Shown here piece by piece: positions 1 to 5,820 of a stretch of DNA of 5,993 nt. How positions within the stretch are numbered: position 1 is the first letter of the stretch; each line of letters opens with the position of its first letter. The notes under the pieces are model-generated. The model ran no database searches, was not told where the DNA came from, and saw only the letters and a list, made by a program, of their open reading frames with translations. Origin of the DNA: Planctomycetia bacterium (GTDB lineage Bacteria; Planctomycetota; UBA11346); the NCBI GenBank assembly GCA_005801395.1, contig SYDV01000092.1, positions 1-5,993 of the forward strand. The letters run 5' to 3'. Both the position numbers and the translations under genes were made by a program.

Positions 1-616
1 CATCATTCGCTTGTGATTTTCCGGTAATGGGACGGAAGCGCGCTTTGCCTAACGGATTCGCCCAATCGATCTCAGCATATCCCAATTGTCCGCCGCCAAT
101 ACCTTTCGCTATGGCTGGTTTATTCATATTACTGGAATGAACTAATAGTTCAGGTTTCCCATCACCGTTGATATCCGTCAAATCAGGCGATTCGCCATCG
201 GCCACGTCAAAAATATTATGTTTTGCCCAATCACCCGCTTGCCCTTGCGGATTAACATACACCAAGGCCGGTTCACCTGGTAAGCCATAAACTAAAATAT
301 CCGACCACGTATCACCATTAAAATCATAGGTGTAACTGAGGAAATAATCCGAATAACCTTTTGCCGGATCGTAAGGCGTTTTGGTTGGGCCACCGGCATT
401 AACACTGGGTGGAGTGAAATTAACTTTTTTGGAAAAATCAGGACCATACCAAATAAAACAACCAGCGGTCAGATCTTGATGTCCATCGTGATTGAAGTCG
501 GCAAAGTTACAGCCTTCGGCGACGAACTCGGTGGTTAAGGTTTGCTTAACAAAGGCGACGTCTGCCGCAGGCAAAGGCAGGGCAAAGGAGGTCATCAAAA
601 GCAGTTTCCAGGTCAT
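1..616 (-). CDS. Secreted FG-GAP/VCBS repeat protein, 3' end missing (runs off left edge)
   Basis: The reading frame is open for 205 codons from an ATG at 616 to the window edge, so the C-terminus is lost. Residues 1-18 form a signal peptide (MTWK, a hydrophobic stretch to LPLPAA, probable cut before D19). Three FG-GAP/VCBS calcium-loop motifs of the D-x-N-x-D-G-x-x-D type follow: residues 40-48 (DFNHDGHQD), 98-106 (DFNGDTWSD, with T replacing the loop Gly) and 148-156 (DINGDGKPE). Family knowledge: such repeats build beta-propeller blades in exported or surface proteins. The pattern of an early WYGPDF, then KGYSDYFLSYTYDFNGD, then ESPDLTDINGDGKPEL and GYAEIDW resembles a VCBS family I recall as abundant in Planctomycetes and Verrucomicrobia. 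The start is supported by AAGGGA 8 bases upstream. No enzymatic residues are visible. Substrate and partner are unknown. Confident on repeat class, not on role. Confidence 0.87.
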   Translation of the reverse strand, partial: MTWKLLLMTSFALPLPAADVAFVKQTLTTEFVAEGCNFADFNHDGHQDLTAGCFIWYGPDFSKKVNFTPPSVNAGGPTKTPYDPAKGYSDYFLSYTYDFNGDTWSDILVYGLPGEPALVYVNPQGQAGDWAKHNIFDVADGESPDLTDINGDGKPELLVHSSNMNKPAIAKGIGGGQLGYAEIDWANPLGKARFRPITGKSQAND

Positions 617-888
617 ACAAAGAATCCCTTGGGTGAGATGGTAGAAATACGGCATTAGTCAAAAACCGTTAACAGATATTTCCCACCCACAAAACAACTT
701 TTGTGCTAGTAAATAGCTTTATTTATGCTGTGTTTTTGGATTATCGCCTCAATCTGTGCCTTTATTGCGACTCATTAAATCGGCCCGCCCAACATTGGCT
801 TACACCTGCATGGAATTACTCGCTGATTGGTTTCAAACAGCACCGCGATCCTTCACCTCTATCACCCCATTTAATAAGCAATTCATCT
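617..888. other. Intergenic gap between the DUF885 and FG-GAP genes
   Basis: This 272-base gap separates two minus-strand genes and probably holds the FG-GAP promoter. A minus-strand TTGACT near 656-661 is a good -35 match, but no matching -10 lies at normal spacing, so I do not call a promoter. A 6-base inverted repeat with a 4-base loop (ACAAAA / TTTTGT, 689-704) is AT-rich and weak. No T-run hairpin follows the DUF885 stop, so no intrinsic terminator is evident. Small open frames on the plus strand here lack ribosome sites. Confidence 0.5.
625..630 (-). promoter_or_regulatory. Ribosome binding site of the FG-GAP gene
   Basis: On the minus strand the sequence reads AAGGGA, 8 bases before the ATG at 616. 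It is a near-canonical Shine-Dalgarno match at good spacing and favours this ATG over the in-frame ATG seven codons later, which has no such site. Confidence 0.5.
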
Positions 889-2670
889 TTATTCTGCAAA
901 CCGCCATTGCGCTTTGTAATCAGGCGCCAGTGGAATTATAAGTAAACTCGCGCGCATCATTTCAATCGGTATCGGACCACAACGCAAAACGGCATCGTTG
1001 AATTGTTTAATCGTCATTATTCCGTTAGACGTCATCGTCTTAGCTAGCGCACGTAATTGTAATCCACCAATCATGTAAGCGCATTGGTACAGTGGAGAGT
1101 AATCCCCGGCAATATAACGACGTACTTCACTCGTTGCTCCAAAGCGTTCATGACCAACACGATTGACCAAGAATTCGACCATTTGTGGCGGAGTCATTTC
1201 GCCAAGGTGAAATTTTAACGTGACAATGATGCGAGCGGCGCGGTGCATGCGCCAAAACAACATACCAATTTGGTCTTCTGGTGAACGCGCAAAACCTTGA
1301 TCCCATAAGGCCATTTCCCAATAAAGCGCCCAGCCTTCGACAAAAAACGGAGTGCTAAATAGGCTACGATAAGAACGATAACGTTGTGCAAAATACGATT
1401 GCAGATGATGTCCTGGGATTAATTCATGTGCGGTCGTTAATCGTGTGAAATGGCGATTATTTCCGCGCATACTCATTAATTTATCTTCGTTACTCATGTC
1501 ATCGCGCGCATAGGCAGCGAGCATATTCATGCCATCATAAGCCACATACGGCAGATGTTTTTGATCATCAGATGACACCATTGAAATGCGCCAGGTTTCT
1601 TCGCACAACGCAGGTACCGTCACTAAATCGCGATGCTTTATAAAAGCGATTGCCTCAGCTGCTTGCTCAGCAATATAATCGTCTTGTTTACCAGCAGGTA
1701 CATGAAGCCCCTTCACTTTTGCCAATGCCGCATGCCACTCATCACCTAAATTCATGGCGCGAGCAGCATCGACCATGCGCGCTTCACACCAGGCAAATTC
1801 TCGCTCACCGATAGACAATAACTCTTGCGCCGAATACGGCATAAACTCAAGAGCTAAATCACGTTTCAAGCCATTGGCGCCTAAGGCTTCTCCGAGTAAT
1901 GGATCGTTCGCCTCACCTTTAATCCCAGCGATATTTTCACGTAAATATTTGGCGTATCCCTCCAATGCCTTATCCGATTCTTCAAACGGCGATTTCACCC
2001 ACCAACTAAAATCCGGTTTTGAACCGGCGTAAGATTCATACCTTGTTTTCAAAGCCCTACGCACGCCATCCACCGTCCGCGCTGCACGAAAAGCCAATAA
2101 TGGTGTGAGAGATAACGGCGTTTGCTCAATATCCTCCTTCGCTCTATCTGAAGTTGTCGGTGAATCATTTTTCGCGTTATCTTTTTTCTTATCCAACCCT
2201 TTTTCTAAACGCTGACGCAATTTTTTAATTTGCTCGGGAATAACCGCCAAGGTTTTCGCTGAGGTCGCCGGATCCATTGGTAATATTCGCCAACGTGCCA
2301 CTTCAAGTGATTCGACAATCGCACGAAATGGCAATAACTCAGCAATCTGTCTTAGACGTTCACGATCCTGGGCAATTTTACCCTGTTCGTATACCAAGCG
2401 TTCGCGCATTAATAACCAATCAATGCGTTCCTCTTGGTTTAGAGCATTAAAATCGGTCGCCATTAATGTGTTCTGCCAAGTCGATGCTAATTTTTCCATA
2501 CGTGCGATACGCGTGTCCGACCAATGTAAATTATTAAACTGCGAAACCGTTTCGCGCTCAACGTCGTACATGCGAACCGTCTCAGCGAATTCAGCTTCAC
2601 CTGCGGAAATCAATAAACAAAAAGCATTCAAAAGAATCGTAGCATTAACTAGGCTGGTAAGATGACTCAT
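889..2670 (-). CDS. Exported DUF885-family putative metallopeptidase
   Basis: The protein is 593 residues, typical of full-length DUF885 proteins. Family knowledge: DUF885 proteins are predicted zinc peptidases with a mostly helical fold related to thermolysin-type gluzincins; few have known substrates. Residues 1-25 look like a signal peptide (hydrophobic core TILLNAFCLLISA), so it should act in the periplasm or outside the cell. The signature HELIPGHH lies at 415-422 (likely metal ligand H415, catalytic E416, and H421 or H422 as second ligand). FVEGWALYWE at 443-452 supplies E445, probably the third ligand. Both hallmarks are intact, so activity is expected. Residues about 151-183 form a highly charged, Lys/Asp/Glu-rich, probably disordered insertion. 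I chose the ATG at 2670. The longer frame opens with TTG at 2709, lacks a ribosome site there and would put 13 polar residues before the signal peptide. The gene is divergent from the alpha/beta hydrolase across 367 bases. Confidence 0.93.
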   Translation of the reverse strand: MSHLTSLVNATILLNAFCLLISAGEAEFAETVRMYDVERETVSQFNNLHWSDTRIARMEKLASTWQNTLMATDFNALNQEERIDWLLMRERLVYEQGKIAQDRERLRQIAELLPFRAIVESLEVARWRILPMDPATSAKTLAVIPEQIKKLRQRLEKGLDKKKDNAKNDSPTTSDRAKEDIEQTPLSLTPLLAFRAARTVDGVRRALKTRYESYAGSKPDFSWWVKSPFEESDKALEGYAKYLRENIAGIKGEANDPLLGEALGANGLKRDLALEFMPYSAQELLSIGEREFAWCEARMVDAARAMNLGDEWHAALAKVKGLHVPAGKQDDYIAEQAAEAIAFIKHRDLVTVPALCEETWRISMVSSDDQKHLPYVAYDGMNMLAAYARDDMSNEDKLMSMRGNNRHFTRLTTAHELIPGHHLQSYFAQRYRSYRSLFSTPFFVEGWALYWEMALWDQGFARSPEDQIGMLFWRMHRAARIIVTLKFHLGEMTPPQMVEFLVNRVGHERFGATSEVRRYIAGDYSPLYQCAYMIGGLQLRALAKTMTSNGIMTIKQFNDAVLRCGPIPIEMMRASLLIIPLAPDYKAQWRFAE

Positions 2671-2680
2671 GTTTATGATT

Positions 2681-2686
2681 TCCTGC
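2681..2686 (-). promoter_or_regulatory. Ribosome binding site deciding the DUF885 start
   Basis: On the minus strand GCAGGA lies 10 bases before the ATG at 2670. It sits inside the longer TTG-initiated frame, which argues that translation begins at 2670 and not at 2709. Confidence 0.5.
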
Positions 2687-2782
2687 GAGTGAATCCGTGC
2701 GAAGCTCAATCAAATAAGCTTGCTGATGGCTTTTATCTTAGTTGCAGGAACCATCCAGTGCCACTTCGATGCTGATGACACT

Positions 2783-2818
2783 GAGTGTTTGCGTTGTCAA
2801 ATCACTACCCAAACACTC
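2783..2818. repeat. 9-base perfect inverted repeat in the divergent promoter region
   Basis: GAGTGTTTG (2783-2791) is exactly complementary to CAAACACTC (2810-2818). After one mismatch, two more pairs (2793-2794 with 2807-2808) extend the stem, leaving a 12-base loop. No T-run follows on either strand, so a terminator is unlikely. A dyad operator or an RNA leader hairpin are the alternatives. The structure is directly visible; its role is unknown. Confidence 0.5.
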
Positions 2819-2848
2819 CAAATCGTGAACTAAGCGCACCTTCTCAAC

Positions 2849-2865
2849 GAAACGAAGAACGTTTC
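2849..2865. repeat. 6-base inverted repeat GAAACG-N5-CGTTTC
   Basis: GAAACG (2849-2854) and CGTTTC (2860-2865) are perfect complements around a 5-base spacer. The 17-base dyad has the size of a typical dimeric repressor operator. It could equally be a small hairpin. It lies 172 bases before the hydrolase start, far for a simple repressor site unless the transcription start is well upstream. Confidence 0.35.
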
Positions 2866-3037
2866 ATGCGCCCTCATCATTTATCTCGCCGTTCTATTCA
2901 CCTAATACCCCCATAAATCACCTCACCCATCAGCATGAGGGGAAATGCGACAATGAAAATTATAGTAACTTACTAGACTGAACTAAAGAACAGATTCCCT
3001 TGTTTGCTTTACCACCTTAACTGCCCAGAGTCACCAA

Positions 3038-3883
3038 ATGTCCCCACTAAACTACGTCCTGGTCTTTGCCTCTTTACTAACACAGATGGCTCTGATCAAT
3101 CTATTCGCATCAGAACAAGTCGTCTATAAAAAAGTCGGCGAAATTGATTTGACCCTCGACATTGAGAAACCCGCTGACTGGAAAGCTACCGATAAACGCC
3201 CTGCCATTGTGTTTTATTTTGGTGGAGGCTGGGTCAGCGGCACGCCAACCCAATTTCAAAAACAAAGCGAATACTTAGCCACGCGCGGCATGGTCGGTAT
3301 CCGAGTTAAATATCGCACGATTCCGAAAGGTGATAAATTACCATTACTTTGTTGCGCCGATGCGAAATCGGCCATGCGTTATGTCCGCTCGCATGCCGCC
3401 GAACTCGGCATTGACCCCAATCGCATTGCCGCAGCTGGTGGATCCGCCGGTGGCCATCTCGCCTCATTCGCTACCATGGTCGAAGGCTTAGATGATGTTG
3501 CGGATGATAAATCCGTGTCTTGTAAAGGAAATGCGCTCGTATTATTCAATCCGGTTTTTAACAATGGGCCTGGTCAATGGGGTTATAATAAGGTTGGTGA
3601 ACGCTATATGGAATTTTCACCGGCGCATCACATCACCAAAGACACGCCTCCCACCATCGTTTTCCTTGGTGATTCGGACGATCTCATCCCCGTCAGCGTG
3701 CTCAATGATTTTGCTGAGGGAATGAAAAAAGTCGGCGTCCGTTGTGACCCGCACGTGTATAAGGACGCTAAACATGGGTTCTTTAATAAAGATCCACACT
3801 TCACGTTGACGCTCATTGAAGCGGATAAATTTCTGACTTCACTTGGTTGGCTCACTGGTGAACCGACGATTAAAGCACCGTAA
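3038..3883 (+). CDS. Exported alpha/beta hydrolase (esterase/acetylesterase-like)
   Basis: The 281-residue protein has a signal peptide at about 1-24 (hydrophobic run YVLVFASLLTQMALINLFAS) and one alpha/beta hydrolase domain, so it should act outside the cytoplasm. The oxyanion-hole strand reads FGGGW at 61-65, where the common form is HGGGW. The nucleophile elbow is GGSAGG at 134-139 with Ser136. The likely acid is Asp214 in GDSDDLIP, and the likely base is His246 in DAKHGFF. The triad is complete and in the right order. Family knowledge: such proteins (COG0657-like) hydrolyse carboxyl esters, including acetyl groups on plant polysaccharides; the actual substrate here is unknown. The ATG at 3038 has only a weak ribosome site (AGAG, 7 bases away). 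An internal ATG at 3086 would cut the signal peptide, so I prefer the first. The pyrC start is 125 bases downstream on the same strand; co-transcription is possible but not shown. Confidence 0.9.
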   Translation: MSPLNYVLVFASLLTQMALINLFASEQVVYKKVGEIDLTLDIEKPADWKATDKRPAIVFYFGGGWVSGTPTQFQKQSEYLATRGMVGIRVKYRTIPKGDKLPLLCCADAKSAMRYVRSHAAELGIDPNRIAAAGGSAGGHLASFATMVEGLDDVADDKSVSCKGNALVLFNPVFNNGPGQWGYNKVGERYMEFSPAHHITKDTPPTIVFLGDSDDLIPVSVLNDFAEGMKKVGVRCDPHVYKDAKHGFFNKDPHFTLTLIEADKFLTSLGWLTGEPTIKAP

Positions 3884-4008
3884 ATCACAGCAATATAGCG
3901 AGTGTCGTTGGGATCTGAAAGCGCCAGAAAAGCACAAGACTCGCAAAAAAATCAACTGGCACTAGGTTGTTCGCCTCACCACGAATACCACAACCCAGAA
4001 CGCCGCCC
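3884..4008. other. Gap upstream of pyrC
   Basis: These 125 bases separate the hydrolase stop from the pyrC ATG. GCGAGT (3898-3903) and ACTCGC (3939-3944) could pair around a 35-base loop. The A-run that follows (3945-3951) would be Us only on the other strand, and there it precedes the stem, so this is not an intrinsic terminator for either direction. No clear promoter or strong Shine-Dalgarno is visible. Confidence 0.4.
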
Positions 4009-5055
4009 ATGACCGCCTCGACGACTCGTTTAACACTGATTCGCCCCGATGATTGGCACCTGCACCTACGTGATGGCGACATGCTCGCCTCCGTGCTTCC
4101 AGACACGGTGCGGCGTTTCGCACGCGCTATCGTCATGCCAAATCTTAAAGCGCACATTACCACCACCGAATTAGCGGCCGCTTATCGCGAACGCATTTTA
4201 TCCGCTGTTCTGCATGGTCTATTTTTTGAACCACTGATGACCCTTTATCTGACCGAAGGAACCACCCCAGCGGAAATCACCAAGGCTAAGGCTAGCGGTT
4301 TCGTGCATGCGGTAAAATATTATCCCGCCCACGCGACCACGAATTCCGCTCATGGTGTGACTGATATTAAAAGCAGTTATCCGATCTTTGCTGCCATGGA
4401 GAAAGTCGGACTGCCGTTGTTGCTGCATGGCGAAGTCACCAGTTCTGATATTGATATATTCGACCGCGAAGCGGTTTTTATTAATCGGCATTTAATACCA
4501 CTCGTACGCGATTTTCCTGGTCTGCGAATTGTAATGGAACACATCACCACGAGCGCCGCTGCAACGTTTGTTAGTCAAGCTTCGAATAATGTCGCCGCAA
4601 CCATTACAGCTCACCACTTGCTGATGAATCGCAATGCCTTGTTTGAAGGTGGCATCCGACCACATCATTATTGTTTACCAATCCTTAAACGAGAACCCCA
4701 TCGTCTGGCACTGGTCGCAGCGGCCACTGGTGGCAGTAAAAAATTCTTTTTAGGCACCGACAGCGCACCCCACCCACGCCACGCCAAAGAATCCGCCTGC
4801 GGTTGCGCCGGAATGTATACCGCGCACGCCGCCATTGAATTATATGCCGAAGTATTTGAACAAGCCAACGCGCTCAATCGCCTAGAAGCCTTCGCCAGTT
4901 TCCACGGCCCAGACTTTTACCAATTACCACGCAATCGCGACACCATCACCCTAGAAAAAACTAGTTGGGTCGTACCTGATGAAGTCCCCTTCGGCAAAGA
5001 AATGGGAGTCCCATTACGCGCAGGAAAAACTGTTGCCTGGAAATTAGTCGAGTAA
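4009..5055 (+). CDS. pyrC: Dihydroorotase, E. coli PyrC type
   Basis: This cytosolic zinc enzyme interconverts N-carbamoyl-L-aspartate and L-dihydroorotate, the third step of pyrimidine synthesis. The 348-residue product equals E. coli PyrC in length and aligns throughout. Visible landmarks are H17-L-H19 in [11 protein letters not shown] (metal ligands), R21 and N45 (substrate contacts), K103 in VKYYPA (the carbamylated lysine bridging the metals), H140 in HGEVT, H178 in MEHIT, D251 in GTDSAPH (catalytic Asp) and H255. The loop KESACGCAG at 260-268 matches E. coli closely. All catalytic residues are intact. I start at the ATG at 4009 because its N-terminus aligns residue for residue with E. 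coli; the longer TTG-initiated frame from 3967 adds a Pro-rich tail with no family counterpart. No good ribosome site precedes 4009. No other pyr gene is present, so pyrC is not in a local pyrimidine operon. It faces the DUF1080 gene across 81 bases. Confidence 0.97.
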   Translation: MTASTTRLTLIRPDDWHLHLRDGDMLASVLPDTVRRFARAIVMPNLKAHITTTELAAAYRERILSAVLHGLFFEPLMTLYLTEGTTPAEITKAKASGFVHAVKYYPAHATTNSAHGVTDIKSSYPIFAAMEKVGLPLLLHGEVTSSDIDIFDREAVFINRHLIPLVRDFPGLRIVMEHITTSAAATFVSQASNNVAATITAHHLLMNRNALFEGGIRPHHYCLPILKREPHRLALVAAATGGSKKFFLGTDSAPHPRHAKESACGCAGMYTAHAAIELYAEVFEQANALNRLEAFASFHGPDFYQLPRNRDTITLEKTSWVVPDEVPFGKEMGVPLRAGKTVAWKLVE

Positions 5056-5078
5056 AAAGACCTTGAGACGTGATCTTT
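5054..5078 (-). terminator. Candidate intrinsic terminator of the DUF1080 gene
   Basis: Read on the minus strand, AAAGATC (5078-5072) pairs with GGTCTTT (5062-5056) using one U-G pair around a 9-base loop. The T-run extends to five bases (5058-5054). It lies 58 bases past the DUF1080 stop and overlaps the pyrC stop codon. In the plus direction one pair becomes a C-A mismatch and only a broken T-rich tract follows, so its use for pyrC is less likely. The stem is short and AT-rich. Confidence 0.35.
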
Positions 5079-5136
5079 ATTTCCTTTATTCAGGACACTC
5101 AAATATCGCAAGTTCGCTGACCGAAAAACGATCTGC

Positions 5137-5820
5137 TTAAGGCATCTTCTTCAGTTTCAAATCCTTCACTTGCAGCTTCATCGCCTTCCCGGCGTGCAGC
5201 TGGAAGGCAATGATGCCCTCTTTCGCCGCCTGCTTTTCGCTTTCATCAGTAGCTTCGGACATCAGTACATCGTTGATGGTGATGCGGATACGGTTGCCAG
5301 TGGCTTCGACCCGGTACTGCTTCCATTCGCCGCGACCGTTCACCTTGGTGAAGAGATCCTTGGCTTCGGCAAATTTCTCGGTGGCGATGCGCGTCTTACC
5401 GTCACCAACGCGGGTGCGTTCACCGGCGAGCGCCAGCACGTCACGCCCGGTGCCTTCACTGTAAAGCATGCCGTTGCGGTTTTTTCCGCCCTGTTCGATG
5501 TTCGCTTGGTAACCGGTGACTTGAAATTCACCGCGATCAACTGAGCGGAACTGGAAACCAGAGTTGCCCTCGTCGCTGACGATGCGGTAACTGAATTCCA
5601 TGGTGAAATCGCTGACTGTGCCGCCGCGCCAGATCAGAAACGTGTTCTTCTTCAGTCCCGCATCCGCCGGAATTTCCCCGGTGATGGCGCCGTCTTCGAC
5701 GCGCCAGAATCGTTGATCGCCGTCCCAACCGGTCAGCGAGGCGCCATCGAACAAGGTCTGCGATTCAGCCGCCGAGACACCCAGGAACGTACATGCGAGG
5801 AGCAGGATTCGTAACGTCAT
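5137..5820 (-). CDS. Secreted DUF1080 protein (3-keto-disaccharide hydrolase domain)
   Basis: The 227-residue protein is a signal peptide (about 1-18, hydrophobic RILLLACTFLGVSAA) plus a single DUF1080 domain (PF06439), the usual compact form. Family landmarks are LFDGASLTGW at 23-32, W39, a beta-rich core with GNSGFQFRS at 85-93, GYQANIE at 103-109, GEWKQYRVEATGNRI at 154-168, and the C-terminal AFQLHAG at 205-211 followed by a Lys-rich strand. Family knowledge: the fold is a concanavalin-like beta-sandwich. Some members hydrolyse 3-keto-glycosides made by sugar 3-dehydrogenases, but most are untested, and no GFO/IDH-type dehydrogenase partner is encoded in this window. LLAC at residues 7-10 resembles a lipobox but comes too early in the signal peptide, so type I secretion is more likely. 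GGAG lies 5 bases before the ATG. Its G+C content (about 58% by hand count) is about ten points above the other genes. Confidence 0.93.
   Translation of the reverse strand: MTLRILLLACTFLGVSAAESQTLFDGASLTGWDGDQRFWRVEDGAITGEIPADAGLKKNTFLIWRGGTVSDFTMEFSYRIVSDEGNSGFQFRSVDRGEFQVTGYQANIEQGGKNRNGMLYSEGTGRDVLALAGERTRVGDGKTRIATEKFAEAKDLFTKVNGRGEWKQYRVEATGNRIRITINDVLMSEATDESEKQAAKEGIIAFQLHAGKAMKLQVKDLKLKKMP

Larger units (their letters stand above)
2721..2936. repeat. Three copies of a TGCTGATG word, two direct and one inverted
   Basis: TGCTGATGG lies at 2721-2729 and ATGCTGATG at 2769-2777 on the plus strand. The reverse complement CATCAGCAT lies at 2928-2936, preceded by CC, so it pairs over nine bases with either copy. 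The arrangement could be binding sites for one regulator serving the divergent pair or could be chance; the function is inferred only. Confidence 0.3.
2671..3037. other. Divergent intergenic region with several inverted repeats
   Basis: These 367 bases lie between divergent genes and should hold both promoters. On the plus strand TATAGT at 2961-2966 matches five of six -10 consensus bases and is 72 bases before the hydrolase ATG, but no good -35 is present at 16-18 bases. On the minus strand I see no convincing -35/-10 pair. The region contains a 9-base inverted repeat (2783-2818), a 6-base one (2849-2865) and three copies of a TGCTGATG word (2721-2936), each listed separately. None is followed by a T-run on either strand, so they are not ordinary terminators. 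A 35-codon plus-strand frame at 2726-2833 is discussed as a finding and is not called a gene. No tRNA or known riboswitch is recognised. Confidence 0.55.

Noticed and set aside
689..704. ACAAAA / TTTTGT hairpin as a regulatory element
   Set aside because: A 6-base AT-rich stem in AT-rich intergenic DNA is expected by chance.
725..778. 17-codon hydrophobic peptide frame starting with ATG
   Set aside because: No Shine-Dalgarno is present and its length is well within chance; nothing around it suggests a small membrane peptide gene or toxin.
703..945. Plus-strand open frames of 61-80 codons (starts at 703 and 756)
   Set aside because: They begin at non-ATG codons without ribosome sites, overlap the 3' end of the DUF885 gene antisense, and resemble no family.
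2671..2709. N-terminal extension of the DUF885 protein from a TTG at 2709
   Set aside because: The ATG at 2670 has a ribosome site and directly opens the signal peptide, while the extension would bury it.
3898..3944. GCGAGT / ACTCGC inverted repeat as a hydrolase terminator
   Set aside because: The stem is six bases with a 35-base loop and is followed by As and not Ts on the transcribed strand.
3967..4008. N-terminal extension of PyrC from a TTG at 3967
   Set aside because: The ATG at 4009 gives exact length and N-terminal agreement with E. coli PyrC, and the extension is Pro-rich and unmatched.
3885..4166. Minus-strand frame of 93 codons across the hydrolase-pyrC gap
   Set aside because: It lies largely antisense to pyrC, is Arg- and Ser-rich in the way shadow frames are, and has no family features.
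5170..5544. Plus-strand frame of 124 codons opposite the DUF1080 gene
   Set aside because: It is fully antisense to a clear family member in GC-rich DNA, where long shadow frames are expected.
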